A DNA stretch of 48,978 nt from an uncultured Eisenbergiella sp. (GCA_947631815.1 CANRMT010000006.1:1-48978), one strand, 5' to 3'; shown: positions 25,602 to 35,712, counted from the stretch's first letter. Notes: generated from the sequence alone by a model not told the origin. A program made the numbers and translations.

Positions 25602-26945
25602 ATGAAAAATGAACATCTGCTGACAGAAGGGAATGTGTTTCCCGTTCTTTTGAGTTTTTCCGTGCCTTTTCTGATCGCCAATGTGATCCAGGCGCTTTAC
25701 GGGGCGGTGGATCTGATGGTGATCGGGCGGTACTGTTCGCCGGAAAGCGTGGCCGCGGTCTCCACGGGGACGCAGGTCACGCAGATCATCACCAGCATGG
25801 TGTCGGGGCTGACGCTGGGCGGCACGATCCTGGTGGGAAAATATACCGGCATGAGAAAAGAGGAGGAGACAAAGCGGGCCATCGGGACGACCCTGACGCT
25901 GTTCGCCCTCATCTCCATTTTGCTCACCTTTGTGATGCTGCTGTGCGCGGATCCGATCCTGGCCGCGCTGCAGACGCCAGCGGAGAGCGTGGCGGGCGCG
26001 AAGCGGTACGTGACCATTTGTTTCTGCGGCATTTTTTTTATCTGCGGCTATAACGCGATCAGCGCGATCCTCCGGGGCTATGGGGATTCCAGACGCCCCA
26101 TGTATTTTGTGGCGCTGTCCTGCGTGCTCAATGTCATTGGAGATGTGGTCCTGGTGGGCTTTTTCCATATGGATGTGGCGGGAACCGCGCTGGCCACCGT
26201 TTTTTCCCAGGGGATCAGCATGGTCTGCGCGGTGCTGTACCTGAACCGGAGAAAATTCATCTTCACGTTCCGGCCTGCGAATCTGAGGATCGACGGGAAG
26301 CTGGCGAAGGAGTTGGCCTTCGTGGGGATCCCCATTTCCCTGCAGGAGTGCATGGTGCGCCTTTCTTTTCTGTATCTGACCTCGGTGACCAACCGGCTGG
26401 GGGTCCATGCGGCGGCCGCGGTGGGGATCGCCAGCAAATATGACGTGTTCGCCATGCTCCCGGCCAATTCCATCGCCAGCGCGCTGGCGGCCGTCACGGC
26501 GCAGAATTACGGGGCGGGGAAGCCGAAGCGGGCGCTGCAGTCGCTGGCGGCGGGCGTGTGTTTCGCGTTTCTGGCGTCCGCCTGCTTCTGGGCCTGGGCG
26601 CAGCTTTCCCCGGAGACCATGATCGGCATCTTCGATAAAGACGCGCAGATCGTGGCGGCGGGCATTCCGTTTTTCAGATCCTGCAGCTATGACTATCTGG
26701 CAGTGGCCTTTGTGTTCACGCTGAATGGCTTTCTGAACGGACGGTCCCAGACGGTCTTCACCATGATCAGCTGCTGCTTCGGCGCGCTGGCGCTGCGCAT
26801 GCCGCTGATCCATCTGGCCTATACCTACTGCCCGGACAATCTGTTCGTGATCGGCTGCATCGCGCCCGCGGTCTCCGGGTTCATGGCGGTGTATACGCTG
26901 GCCTATGTGATCTTCAGCGCGCGGAAAAGAAAAGGGACGGCGTGA
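25602..26945 (+). CDS. MATE-family multidrug/metabolite exporter
   Basis: 447 residues with twelve predicted membrane segments in two halves, typical of the MATE family. The N-terminal LLTEGNVFPVLLSFSVPFL and the GAVDLMVIGRY loop are the family hallmarks. It exports organic cations or other compounds coupled to Na+ or H+; the substrate cannot be predicted. ATG at 25602 follows GAGGAG. It lies 25 nt after the MBL gene and 28 nt before the acyltransferase gene, possibly a shared transcript. Confident family assignment. Confidence 0.93.
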   Translation: MKNEHLLTEGNVFPVLLSFSVPFLIANVIQALYGAVDLMVIGRYCSPESVAAVSTGTQVTQIITSMVSGLTLGGTILVGKYTGMRKEEETKRAIGTTLTLFALISILLTFVMLLCADPILAALQTPAESVAGAKRYVTICFCGIFFICGYNAISAILRGYGDSRRPMYFVALSCVLNVIGDVVLVGFFHMDVAGTALATVFSQGISMVCAVLYLNRRKFIFTFRPANLRIDGKLAKELAFVGIPISLQECMVRLSFLYLTSVTNRLGVHAAAAVGIASKYDVFAMLPANSIASALAAVTAQNYGAGKPKRALQSLAAGVCFAFLASACFWAWAQLSPETMIGIFDKDAQIVAAGIPFFRSCSYDYLAVAFVFTLNGFLNGRSQTVFTMISCCFGALALRMPLIHLAYTYCPDNLFVIGCIAPAVSGFMAVYTLAYVIFSARKRKGTA

Positions 26946-26973
26946 CGCAAAGCAGGACCGAAAAGGAGGCATT

Positions 26974-28092
26974 ATGCGCGGACGGGTGCAATATCTGGAT
27001 CTTTTAAAAGCGGTCTCCATTTTCCTGGTGGTGTTCTGCCATTTTGTGCTCCTGCCGGAGTCTGCGGCGGCCAATCTCTGGATGTCCGCCTGCTGGATGG
27101 CGGTCCCGGTCTTTTTCATGGTGAACGGCGCACTGCTCTTTGCCCGCCCTTTTCAGTGGAAAAAACATATCCGCAAGACCGTCGGCGTCTATTGCGTGTT
27201 TGTGGCCTGGAAGGCCGTTTATCTGCTGCTGATCCCTCCCGCGACGGGGACGGCGGTGACCTCCGGCGTATGGCAGATCCTCACCTATCTGTTCCTGTTC
27301 GGGGAGCTGCCGGAGATCATCAACGGACATCTCTGGTTCATCGAGGCGCTGCTGGCGGTGTATCTGATATATCCCGTGTTCCGGCTGGCGTATGAGGCGG
27401 GGAAGACGAAGGGCGGCATAGGCGGGCGCGCGCTGCTCTGGTTTTTCGCGGCGGCGGCCCTTTTTTGCACCGACGGTCTGTACAGTCTGGAGATCCTGGG
27501 CGATATGCTGCGCCGGGCGGGGATCTCCTTCGGGCTGTCCTTTCAGAGTTTGACGGCCTTTCAGCCCTTCGGAAAATACGGGAACATGCTGGGCTTTTTC
27601 CTGCTGGGCGCGCTGCTGGACGGCTGCGGAAAGGGGACGTCGGAAGCGCGTTCGGGACGTGCCCATCCGGTGCAGCGCTTATTGGGATGCTGTATGCTGG
27701 CGGTCGGTCTGGCCGCGCTCTGGGGCGTGAAATGGTTTCTGAGCGGCAGGCCGGAATGGGACGGGCTTCTGCTGCAGGAGGGCTACCGGCATGTGCCGGT
27801 GATCCTGATGGCCGTCGGGCTTTTCCTGCTTTGCCGGGATATCCGGATCCGGACGGCATGGCTGGCCGCCGCCGTGGAGGCGCTGGCGAGCCGGACGCTG
27901 GGGATCTTCTATGTGCACTGGCTGATGGGGTGGCTTCTGGTGAACCCGCTGGCCGCCTGGTTCATGACGCACGGCATCGCCTTCGGCGTCTGGACGAATG
28001 TGCTGAAAAACATCGTGCTGATGGTCCCAGCCTTTCTCGTGACGCTGATTCTGGAGCGTGTGCCGGTAGTGCGGAAGATGGTGAAAGGATGA
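26974..28092 (+). CDS. Acyltransferase family 3 membrane protein
   Basis: 372 residues with about ten membrane segments. It opens with RVQYLDLLKAVSIFLVVFCHF, the family's hallmark including the catalytic-type His, and shows NGHLWFIEALLAVYLIYP. Such integral membrane enzymes O-acylate cell-surface sugars, peptidoglycan or lipids. The acceptor is unknown, as no polysaccharide genes are adjacent. ATG at 26974 follows AAAAGGAGG. A hairpin ACGGGTCC/GGACCCGT (28185-28228) lies downstream. Confidence 0.9.
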   Translation: MRGRVQYLDLLKAVSIFLVVFCHFVLLPESAAANLWMSACWMAVPVFFMVNGALLFARPFQWKKHIRKTVGVYCVFVAWKAVYLLLIPPATGTAVTSGVWQILTYLFLFGELPEIINGHLWFIEALLAVYLIYPVFRLAYEAGKTKGGIGGRALLWFFAAAALFCTDGLYSLEILGDMLRRAGISFGLSFQSLTAFQPFGKYGNMLGFFLLGALLDGCGKGTSEARSGRAHPVQRLLGCCMLAVGLAALWGVKWFLSGRPEWDGLLLQEGYRHVPVILMAVGLFLLCRDIRIRTAWLAAAVEALASRTLGIFYVHWLMGWLLVNPLAAWFMTHGIAFGVWTNVLKNIVLMVPAFLVTLILERVPVVRKMVKG

Positions 28093-28508
28093 CGGCTCCG
28101 GCCTGAGAAAAACGGAAGACCGTTGTGCAGGCGATAGAGAATGGGAGAACAGGCCATTCCGCGCGGGAGGAGGAAAGTGACAGAACGGGTCCCCCGTGCG
28201 GCCGGGAGACGGCGGACGGAGGACCCGTCAGAATATTGTGCAGTCAGAGAATGTGGCCGCGATGTGCAAAAATTTTAATTTTGCAATATTGTTTCCGCTA
28301 TTATATCCGTTAGCGAGGCGGAAAAGATACAGGAAGACAAAAATATTTTTATTGTTTAGAAAATACTGCCGGATAAAGGGCAATCATGTCAGTTCCGATC
28401 AGGTTTTATAATGAGATTTTTACATAAAGCGTGATGTGAATATCGGCAGCCAATGTGAGATTTGTGGGAAAGATGCTTCTAAATAACAAATAATGCTGAG
28501 GTGATAGT
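28093..28508. other. Intergenic region, 416 nt, AT-rich second half
   Basis: It has the hairpin at 28185-28228, a TGCAAAA/TTTTGCA inverted repeat near 28264-28284, a TTTCCGC/GCGGAAA dyad near 28291-28325, and a TATAAT at 28407-28412 that is a plausible -10 for the restriction enzyme. The composition shift begins here. No gene seen. Confidence 0.5.
28185..28228 (+). terminator. Candidate terminator hairpin, no T-run
   Basis: ACGGGTCC (28185-28192) pairs with GGACCCGT (28221-28228), 28-nt loop. It marks the end of the run of genes before the restriction enzyme. Confidence 0.4.
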
Positions 28509-31277
28509 ATGACGGATACCGAGCAGAAACAAGCCGCCAGAAGATTTGCGGCTAACTGGAAGGATAAGGGCTATGAAAAGGGGCAGAGCCAGGCCTTTTG
28601 GCTTTCGCTTCTGCGGGATGTTTTCGGCGTGGAACATCCGGAGGAATTTATCATTTTTGAAGAACAGGTGCATTTGGATCACACCAGTTTTATTGACGGG
28701 ACGATACCGGCTACAAAAGTCCTCATAGAACAAAAAGGGCTGGGAAAGGATCTGAACAAGCCTATCAAACAGTCGGACGGCTCTCTGCTCAATCCCTTCC
28801 AACAGGCCAAGCGGTACATCACCGAACTGCCGCTCTCTCAGCATCCCCGCTGGGTCGTGACCTGCAATTTCGCGGAGTTTTATGTCTATGATATGGAGCG
28901 TCCGGGCGGGGAACCGGAAAAGATACTGCTTGCCAATCTGGAGAAAGAGTATTACCGGCTTCAATTCCTTGTGGATACGGGCAGCGATCATCTCAAGCGG
29001 GAGATGGAGGTTTCTATTGCCGCAGGTGAGATCGTTGGGCTTCTTTATGATGCTTTTTTAAAGGAGTACAAAGACCCTGCCAATGAAAGCACGCTCCGCA
29101 GTCTGAACATTCTCTGTGTCCGGCTTGTATTCTGCCTGTATGCCGAGGATGCGGGGATTTTTGGTCGGCACGGTATGTTTCATGATTATCTGGCCGGATT
29201 TGATACCCGGCATAGCCGAAAAGCACTCATTGAATTGTTTCAGGTGCTGGATACCAGGCCGGAGGAACGCGATCCATATTTGGAGCCGGAGCTTGCCGCT
29301 TTTCCCTATGTCAACGGCGGCCTGTTCCAGAATGAGGACATTGAAATCCCCATGTTCACCGATGAGATCAGGGAGCTTCTGCTGACAAGGGCCAGCGATG
29401 GTTTTAACTGGTCAGAAATCAGTCCCACGATTTTTGGGGCGGTCTTTGAAAGCACGTTGAATCCGGAGACACGGCGCTCCGGCGGAATGCACTATACTTC
29501 TATTGAGAACATCCACAAGGTCATCGACCCGCTGTTCCTTGACGACTTGAAAAAGGAGTTTGAAGAAATCAGGGCGATGCCTGTTCAGAAAACCCGGCAG
29601 AGGAAGCTGGAGGAATTTCAAAAGAAGCTGGGAACGCTCACCTTTTTAGACCCCGCCTGCGGAAGCGGCAATTTCTTAACAGAGACATATCTGAGTCTGA
29701 GACGCCTGGAGAATGATATCCTGCGTATTTTGTCCGGTGGTCAGATCGCATTCGGTTCTTTGGAATACAGCCCGATACAGGTATCCATCAGTCAGTTTTA
29801 CGGCATCGAGATAAACGACTTTGCCGTGACAGTAGCAAAGACTGCTCTCTGGATCGCGGAAAGCCAGATGCTGAAGGAGACTGAGGATATTATCCTGATG
29901 AATCTGGACTTCGTGCCGCTGAAAACAAATGCGTACATCGTGGAAGGCAATGCCCTTCGGATCGATTGGGAAAGCGTCGTGCCCAAGTACAAACTGAATT
30001 ACATCATGGGGAATCCGCCTTTTGTAGGGGCACGGCTAATGAATGTCCAGCAAAAGCAAGAGCTTGAACAAGTTTTTGCAGGAATGAAAAACTATGGTAA
30101 TCTTGACTATGTTTCTGGATGGTATGAGAAAGCAGCCGAGTATATGAAAGGGACAAGTATTCAGGCAGCGCTTGTTTCAACAAACTCGATTACACAAGGT
30201 GAGCAAGTCCCTTTGCTTTGGAAACGATTAAATAGTAAAGGCATTAGTATCAATTTTGCCTATAGAACTTTTCGCTGGGATAGTGAGGCAAAACTAAAAG
30301 CACACGTTCATTGTGTCATTGTTGGCTTTTCATATCAAAAGTCAAATACTCATAAACTTTATGTTTCCGATAGTTATCAGATTGTAGATAATATCAATGC
30401 TTATTTAGTTAATGGTCCGGATATCATAATTGATAGTAGAAAAAGGCCCATTTGTGACGTCGCTAATGTCGTTTTTGGGAGTATGCCCAATGATGGAGGT
30501 TATCTTTCAGACTATTCCGATGAGGAGAAGCAGAGAATCATACAAGAATATCCAATCGCAACCTCTATGTTTCGACAATTTCTAGGTGCGACAGAGTTCC
30601 TTCACGGCAAGCAACGATGGTGCCTTTGGTTGAGGGGAATTGCACCGGCGGATATTAAAAAAGTAAAGCCCGTACTGGATGCAGTAGCAGCCGTCAAAAA
30701 AATGCGAGAAGAAAGCAATCGTGAAAGTACAAGGAAACTTGCGGCAACCGCTTATTTGTTTGGAGAAATACGTCAGCCTGAACAGGATTACATAATCATC
30801 CCGCGTCATTCGTCAGAGAATCGGCGGTATATCCCCATGGGTTTTGTTTCACCTGATATTATTTGCGGTGATTCAAATCTCCTACTGCCAAATGCCAATT
30901 TATATCAATTTGGAATATTGATGTCAAATGTACATAATGCATGGATGCGAACAGTGTGCGGACGTATTAAAAGTGATTATCGTTACTCTGTCAATGTGGT
31001 CTACAACAATTTTCCTTGGCCCACGCCCACTTATGCACAGAAAGTCAAAATTGAACAAACCGCACAAGCCATTCTCGATGCTCGAGCTATTTATTCAAGT
31101 AGTAGTCTTTCTGACCTCTACGATGAGTTAATAATGCCGCCGGAGCTGCGGCGTGCCCATCAGGAAAATGACCGTGCTGTTATGCAGGCATATGGGTTTT
31201 CCATCAAGGATATGACTGAGAGTAAGTGTGTGGCAGAGTTGATGAAGATGTACCAGAGGTTAACGGAGCACAAGTAA
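28509..31277 (+). CDS. MmeI-like type IIL restriction-modification enzyme
   Basis: 922 residues, almost the same length as MmeI, a single-chain enzyme that methylates and cuts DNA. In order: N-terminal PD-(D/E)xK nuclease (Asp63, Glu74-x-Lys76), helical spacer, amino-methyltransferase with motif I DPACGSGNF (381-389) and motif IV NPPF (502-505), target-recognition region (about 510-870), and C-terminal helices (PPELRRAHQENDRAVMQAYGF). Methyl protection is expected on one strand. Base composition is split: up to the NPPF motif it resembles a moderately GC gene, then about 30040-31120 is strongly AT-rich, then reverts. That is the specificity region and suggests replacement by recombination. 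ATG at 28509 follows GAGGTGAT. Confidence 0.9.
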   Translation: MTDTEQKQAARRFAANWKDKGYEKGQSQAFWLSLLRDVFGVEHPEEFIIFEEQVHLDHTSFIDGTIPATKVLIEQKGLGKDLNKPIKQSDGSLLNPFQQAKRYITELPLSQHPRWVVTCNFAEFYVYDMERPGGEPEKILLANLEKEYYRLQFLVDTGSDHLKREMEVSIAAGEIVGLLYDAFLKEYKDPANESTLRSLNILCVRLVFCLYAEDAGIFGRHGMFHDYLAGFDTRHSRKALIELFQVLDTRPEERDPYLEPELAAFPYVNGGLFQNEDIEIPMFTDEIRELLLTRASDGFNWSEISPTIFGAVFESTLNPETRRSGGMHYTSIENIHKVIDPLFLDDLKKEFEEIRAMPVQKTRQRKLEEFQKKLGTLTFLDPACGSGNFLTETYLSLRRLENDILRILSGGQIAFGSLEYSPIQVSISQFYGIEINDFAVTVAKTALWIAESQMLKETEDIILMNLDFVPLKTNAYIVEGNALRIDWESVVPKYKLNYIMGNPPFVGARLMNVQQKQELEQVFAGMKNYGNLDYVSGWYEKAAEYMKGTSIQAALVSTNSITQGEQVPLLWKRLNSKGISINFAYRTFRWDSEAKLKAHVHCVIVGFSYQKSNTHKLYVSDSYQIVDNINAYLVNGPDIIIDSRKRPICDVANVVFGSMPNDGGYLSDYSDEEKQRIIQEYPIATSMFRQFLGATEFLHGKQRWCLWLRGIAPADIKKVKPVLDAVAAVKKMREESNRESTRKLAATAYLFGEIRQPEQDYIIIPRHSSENRRYIPMGFVSPDIICGDSNLLLPNANLYQFGILMSNVHNAWMRTVCGRIKSDYRYSVNVVYNNFPWPTPTYAQKVKIEQTAQAILDARAIYSSSSLSDLYDELIMPPELRRAHQENDRAVMQAYGFSIKDMTESKCVAELMKMYQRLTEHK

Positions 31278-31409
31278 TGCTGCAATATGAAATAGAAGAC
31301 ATGTACTTTATCACACTTGATGTGCGTACTTGTTTCTTTTCATATTCACGGTAAGATTATAGTATCGAATCCGACGGAAGTCAAATATGCAAACATATGG
31401 AGGTTCATT

Positions 31410-31955
31410 ATGAGCAAAAAAATCGTTGTGATCACCGGAAGTCCCCGCAGGAACGGAAACAGCTTCGCTATGACTGACGCTTTTATAAAAGCGGCGGAAG
31501 CAAAGGGGCATACAGTTACACGCTTCGATGCGGCCCTCAGAAAAGTAGGCGGCTGCCGCGCCTGCGAAACCTGTTATTCCACCGGGAAGGCGTGCACCTT
31601 TGACGACGACTTTAATACGATCGCTCCGGCCATTCTGGAAGCCGACGCCATCGTATTCACGATGCCCGTTTATTGGTATTCCATTCCGGCGCAGATCAAA
31701 GGCGTTATAGACCGCATTTTTTCCATGGTCGTGGGAGGCAGGGATATTTCGGGAAAGGAATGCGCACTGATCACCTGCTGTGAGGAGGATGACATGTCCG
31801 TTATGGACGGCGTCCGCATTCCGATGGAGCGCATGTGCGCGCTGAACAAATGGAAGATGGTGGGCGAAGTGCTGGTCCCCGGTGTGCTGAACGTCGGCGA
31901 TATTGATAAGACTGACGGCTGCAAGAAAGCGGAGGCGCTGGCTGATGTGATCTGA
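31410..31955 (+). CDS. NADPH-dependent FMN reductase / flavodoxin-fold protein
   Basis: 181 residues. It has the flavodoxin-like phosphate loop GSPRRNGNS (10-18), a CRACETC motif in the middle, and a PVYWYSIPAQIKGVIDR segment typical of iron-sulfur flavoproteins and NAD(P)H:FMN/quinone reductases. It would transfer hydride to flavin and small acceptors in the cytoplasm. ATG at 31410 is used since GGAGG lies 6 nt upstream; the longer frame opening at 31317 lacks a ribosome site. Monocistronic with a terminator downstream. Confidence 0.9.
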   Translation: MSKKIVVITGSPRRNGNSFAMTDAFIKAAEAKGHTVTRFDAALRKVGGCRACETCYSTGKACTFDDDFNTIAPAILEADAIVFTMPVYWYSIPAQIKGVIDRIFSMVVGGRDISGKECALITCCEEDDMSVMDGVRIPMERMCALNKWKMVGEVLVPGVLNVGDIDKTDGCKKAEALADVI

Positions 31956-31992
31956 GGATCCGTTCTCGGGAGCCCGCGCCGCGCAAAACAAG

Positions 31993-32043
31993 AAGATGCC
32001 CCCTTTCTATGGATCCGACGATTCGCGGAAGGGGGCATTTCTT
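31993..32043. terminator. Bidirectional terminator between convergent genes
   Basis: GATGCCCCCTT pairs with AAGGGGGCAT, about 18 nt apart, with a short T stretch on the plus strand and A residues upstream for the minus strand. It serves the reductase and glgD, which converge. Confidence 0.78.
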
Positions 32044-32059
32044 CGTATGGGATAGGAGC

Positions 32060-33202
32060 TTATACTACCTGATACTTCGCCACATAGACCGGATGGGTGT
32101 CCGCGCCCTTCATGGACTTGCCTGCGGTGATGGTGACGTTCTTGTCGGTGATGAGATATTCGACCTCGGCGCCGTCCTCGATGACGGTATCCTGCATCAG
32201 CACACAGTTCTTGACCTTTGCGCCCTTGCCCACCTTCACGCCGCGGAACAGCACGCAGTTCTCGATGTCGCCCTCGATCACGCAGCCGTCAGCCACCATG
32301 ACGTTCTTGGCGGTGGCGCCGTTGATGTAGCGGGTCGGGTTGTCGTCACGGATCTTGGTGTAGACCGGGCTGGGTGAGAACAGGCCGTCCAGGTTCTCGT
32401 CGTCCAACAGCTTCATGTTCTCGTCGAAATAGCTCTTCATATCGCTGATCCGGGCGGTATAGCCGGTGAACTCATAGGCGTGCACGTGCAGCTTTTCCAG
32501 CCTGGGTGCGAGGATATCGCGCTCGAAATAGACATAGCCGCGGGCATAGGCGCCCTTCACCTGCTCCATCAGGAATTTGCGGTCCATGATATAGATGTTC
32601 ATGGAGAAATTCTGCGGGCCGGGCTCGGGAGCGTTGATGAAGATCCGGTTCACTCTGCCGTTGTCGATGGACAGGGTATAGTACAGATCGCTCCTGCCGA
32701 CTTCGATCTTCTTGAAGCCCTCGGGGATCTCTTCTTTCTTGTAGGCGACGCTGACGTCCGCGCCGCTGGAAATGTGCTCGTCCAGCATTTTGCGGAAATC
32801 GAAGTTCACCGCCGTATGGGTGTCGGAGAGGATCACATATTTTTCCTTCTGGGTCTCCAGGAAATCCAGGATGCTGGCCACTGCCTCCACGCGCCCGCTG
32901 TAGACCTTCACGTTCTTCTCGGAGTAGGGAGGGAAAATGCTCAGGCCCCCGTTTTTCCGGGTCAGGTCCCATTCGCGCCCGGATCCGAGGTGGTCCATCA
33001 GGGAGTGATAGTTCTTGCGGACGATGATGGAAATGTTGTCGATCCCGCTGTTCACCATGCTGGACAGGAGGAAGTCGACCATGCGGTAACGTCCCGCGAA
33101 CGGAATGGAGGCCATCAGGCGCTCGCTGACCAGTTCGGGAACGAGAGAGTCATAACTGTTGGGAAAGATAATGCCCAAAGCGCTGGTATTGGTATTTACC
33201 AT
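32060..33202 (-). CDS. glgD: Glucose-1-phosphate adenylyltransferase, GlgD subunit
   Basis: 380 residues. It is homologous to GlgC over its length, with the same [23 protein letters not shown] region and the C-terminal left-handed beta-helix repeats ([21 protein letters not shown]), but the N-terminal catalytic GGxGxRL loop is replaced by [13 protein letters not shown]. GlgD is known in Firmicutes to be non-catalytic and to modulate GlgC in a mixed tetramer that makes ADP-glucose for glycogen. Its ATG overlaps the glgC stop codon by 7 nt, so translation is coupled. Confidence 0.94.
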   Translation of the reverse strand: MVNTNTSALGIIFPNSYDSLVPELVSERLMASIPFAGRYRMVDFLLSSMVNSGIDNISIIVRKNYHSLMDHLGSGREWDLTRKNGGLSIFPPYSEKNVKVYSGRVEAVASILDFLETQKEKYVILSDTHTAVNFDFRKMLDEHISSGADVSVAYKKEEIPEGFKKIEVGRSDLYYTLSIDNGRVNRIFINAPEPGPQNFSMNIYIMDRKFLMEQVKGAYARGYVYFERDILAPRLEKLHVHAYEFTGYTARISDMKSYFDENMKLLDDENLDGLFSPSPVYTKIRDDNPTRYINGATAKNVMVADGCVIEGDIENCVLFRGVKVGKGAKVKNCVLMQDTVIEDGAEVEYLITDKNVTITAGKSMKGADTHPVYVAKYQVV

Positions 33203-34404
33203 TGTACGTCACCGTCCTTTACATTATTATTGACCATGGCGTTGGGGCCGATCTTGGCGTTGGAGCCCACATAGACGCCGGGGCCTATGGTGGCGACGGC
33301 CTTTTCGCCGTCAGCGGGCATGGCGCCCACAACGGCGTTCTCGCCGATCACAACGTTTTCTGCGACGATGCAGTGCTTGACGACGGCGCCCGACTTGATG
33401 ACGGAGCCGCCCATCACGACGGCGTCCTCCACTTCTGCGCCGGGCTCCACGCGCACACCCGCGAAGAGAATGGAGTGCTTCACGGTGCCAGAGATGCGGC
33501 AGCCGTCGGTGATCATGGAGTTCTCCACGACGGCCTCGGGGCTGATCTTATGGCCGGGCATCCCGCTGTTGCGGCTGTAGATCTTCCATTCGTCGTCGAA
33601 GAGGTTGATGCCGGAATGCTCGGGATCCAGCACCTCCATGTTGGCCTCCCAGAGGGAGGAGATGGTGCCGACATCCTTCCAGTAGCCGCTGAAGTGGTAG
33701 GCGTACATATTGCGGCCGTCACGCAGCAGGTTGGGGATGATGTTGTTGCCGAAGTCGTTCTCGGAGTTGGGATCCGCTTCGTCCTCGATCAGGTATTTCT
33801 TGAGGATGTCCCAGTTGAATATGTAAATGCCCATGGAGGCCAGATTGGACTTGGGGTTCTTAGGCTTCTCCTGGAACTCGGTGATCTTGTCGTTCTCGTC
33901 CGCCACCATCAGGCCGAAGCGGGAAGCCTCGTCCCACGGCACCTCCATGACGGCCACGGAGAACTCCGCGCCCTTCTCCTTGTGGAAGCGCAGGAAGTCG
34001 CTGTAGTCCTGCTTGCAGATCTGGTCGCCGGAAAGAATGATGACGTACTGCGGATTGTAGCGCTCGATGAAGGAAATGTTCTGGTAGATCGCGTTGGCCG
34101 TGCCCTTGTACCAGTCGGAGCCGGAGGCCTGCTGATACGGAGGCAGCACGTGAACGCCGCCGTAGAGACGGTCCAGGTCCCAGGGCTGTCCGTTCCCGAT
34201 GTATTCATTGAGCACCAGAGGCTGATACTGGGTCAGGATGCCCACGGTATCGATGCCGGAGTTGACGCAGTTGGAAAGCGGAAAGTCGATGATGCGGTAC
34301 TTTCCGCCGAAAGGAACTGCGGGTTTTGCCAGTTTATGGGTCAGAGCGTACAGACGGGAACCCTGGCCCCCGGCAAGAAGCATAGCAATCATTTCTTTTG
34401 CCAT
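33196..34404 (-). CDS. glgC: Glucose-1-phosphate adenylyltransferase, catalytic subunit
   Basis: 402 residues. It makes ADP-glucose from glucose-1-phosphate and ATP, the committed step of glycogen synthesis. The N-terminal [21 protein letters not shown] is the catalytic nucleotide-binding loop, followed by [20 protein letters not shown]; the C-terminal repeats ([18 protein letters not shown]) form the regulatory beta-helix. ATG at 34404 follows AGGGGG; the frame extends further upstream without a ribosome site. Operon glgC-glgD with no branching enzyme or synthase in this window. Confidence 0.96.
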   Translation of the reverse strand: MAKEMIAMLLAGGQGSRLYALTHKLAKPAVPFGGKYRIIDFPLSNCVNSGIDTVGILTQYQPLVLNEYIGNGQPWDLDRLYGGVHVLPPYQQASGSDWYKGTANAIYQNISFIERYNPQYVIILSGDQICKQDYSDFLRFHKEKGAEFSVAVMEVPWDEASRFGLMVADENDKITEFQEKPKNPKSNLASMGIYIFNWDILKKYLIEDEADPNSENDFGNNIIPNLLRDGRNMYAYHFSGYWKDVGTISSLWEANMEVLDPEHSGINLFDDEWKIYSRNSGMPGHKISPEAVVENSMITDGCRISGTVKHSILFAGVRVEPGAEVEDAVVMGGSVIKSGAVVKHCIVAENVVIGENAVVGAMPADGEKAVATIGPGVYVGSNAKIGPNAMVNNNVKDGDVQW

Positions 34405-34444
34405 AATATGTCCCCCTGACAGGTGTATTTTTGTAGATGTGTAA

Positions 34445-34453
34445 ATTGTAACA
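34445..34453 (-). promoter_or_regulatory. Candidate extended -10 promoter for glgCD
   Basis: On the minus strand TGTTACAAT reads as an extended -10 (TGnTACAAT); about 40 nt upstream of the ATG. No clear -35. Confidence 0.45.
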
Positions 34454-34608
34454 TAGAAATGAGAAAATAAAAAGATATTTGTGTAAATAAACGGGGATTT
34501 TGTGAAATATTTACTTTTTTCAAATGAGAATACAGACAGGGTGTACATACATTTTGGGCGGAATCTGTGTTACACTCAAAAAAAGCGTTTCGACAGGAGG
34601 GATCATCC

Positions 34609-35523
34609 GTGAAAATACTCGTGATCGGCGGCAGCTATTTCTTTGGAAGGGTGTATACGATGCTCGCGGCGGGAAAAAATGAGGTGACCGTTCTGAACCG
34701 GGGGACCTGGTCCATGGCGGAATTCGGCGCGGAGTGCCTTTCCGCCGACAGGCGGGACGATGAGGCGCTGACGGTCCTGGAGGGAAGGCGTTTCGACGCG
34801 GTGGTAGATTTCTGCGCCTATCGGCAGGGGGACGTGGAGCGGATCCTGGCGCATCTGACAGCGGCTCCGGATCAGTATATCCTGATCAGCACGGCGGACG
34901 TCTACCGGAAATGGACCGGAAAGCCTCTGGCGGAGGACGCGCCGCTGGAGGAGAGGCGGTTCGGCGGGGAGACGGGAGAATATATCTGGCAGAAGATTTT
35001 ATTGGAAAAGGAGCTGGAGGTCTGCTGTGCGGCGGCAGGGACCGCGCCGACGCGGATCCGTCCCGCGATCTTGTACGGGCCGTTCAACTATGCGCCCCGG
35101 GAATCCGAATATGTGCGTTTGGCCTGCGCGGGGCAGGAGATCCTCTGTCCGGTGGGGGCGGCCGGGCGCTTCCAGCCGGTTTATGTGAAGGATGCCGCCG
35201 CCATGACGCTGGCGCTCACGGGCAGGCGGGAGGCTTACGGGCAGGCGTACAATCTGGCCGGGGAAGCGGTGGACTATGAGGCGTTTCTGGAGGCGTTCCG
35301 GCGGGCCGCCGGGGAACGGGTGCGGCTGCGCAGGGTGCCCGCCGGGGAGGCGGCGGCGGATCCGACGGCGTTTCTTCCGTTCCCGCTGACCGTGGAGGAG
35401 ACGGAATATTACGACGGCAGCAGGATCCTGCGGGAGACGGGGCTTTCGCGGACGCCGCTGGAAGCGGGGCTTAAGAAAACGTGGAATGCGTTCCGGCGGA
35501 TATATGAGGAGCCGCGCGCCTGA
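34609..35523 (+). CDS. SDR-family NAD(P)-dependent epimerase/reductase
   Basis: 304 residues. The N-terminal KILVIGGSYFFGRVY is a Rossmann start with the last Gly of GxxGxxG retained, then VLNRGTWSM; later IRPAILYGPFNY is a typical extended-SDR stretch and STADVY precedes the EYIWQK active-site region. It resembles the protein at 4059-5084 (both have LNRG after the second strand), so they may be paralogues. The substrate cannot be read. GTG at 34609 is used because AGGAGGG is 8 nt upstream; the ATG at 34567 has none. Confidence 0.84.
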   Translation: MKILVIGGSYFFGRVYTMLAAGKNEVTVLNRGTWSMAEFGAECLSADRRDDEALTVLEGRRFDAVVDFCAYRQGDVERILAHLTAAPDQYILISTADVYRKWTGKPLAEDAPLEERRFGGETGEYIWQKILLEKELEVCCAAAGTAPTRIRPAILYGPFNYAPRESEYVRLACAGQEILCPVGAAGRFQPVYVKDAAAMTLALTGRREAYGQAYNLAGEAVDYEAFLEAFRRAAGERVRLRRVPAGEAAADPTAFLPFPLTVEETEYYDGSRILRETGLSRTPLEAGLKKTWNAFRRIYEEPRA

Positions 35524-35674
35524 AAAACCAGACGTTTCCGGGAAAACCGCCCGCGGACCGGGCGCTTCGGCAGCGGATATGTGAAACGGAACGCCTGAAA
35601 AACGAATGTATAAAAAAAGCGGACGATCGTGCAAAAATGCCTCTCATATTTGGGACTCATTTTTCCGGCCGCCG

Positions 35675-35683
35675 TGTTATAAT
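35675..35683 (+). promoter_or_regulatory. Extended -10 promoter for the DUF5688 gene
   Basis: TGTTATAAT (35675-35683), no clear -35, 128 nt before the start codon. Confidence 0.6.
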
Positions 35684-35687
35684 GCAG

Positions 35688-35712
35688 GAAACGGTCCCGG
35701 AGACCGTTTCCA
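35688..35712 (+). promoter_or_regulatory. 5'-end hairpin of the DUF5688 transcript
   Basis: GGAAACGGTC and GACCGTTTCC form a 10-bp stem around CCGGA. It begins about 5 nt after the -10 box, so it would lie at the very 5' end of the mRNA; such hairpins usually stabilise transcripts. There is no T-run, so it is not a terminator. Confidence 0.65.

Noticed and set aside
21995..25681. A 1228-codon open frame on the minus strand
   Set aside because: It is antisense to the helicase and MBL genes, which have clear motifs and ribosome sites; high GC makes long antisense frames likely.
28509..31277. BREX PglX or a type I HsdM
   Set aside because: There is a D-x10-ExK nuclease at the N-terminus and MmeI-like length and order; no BREX or HsdR/HsdS genes are nearby.
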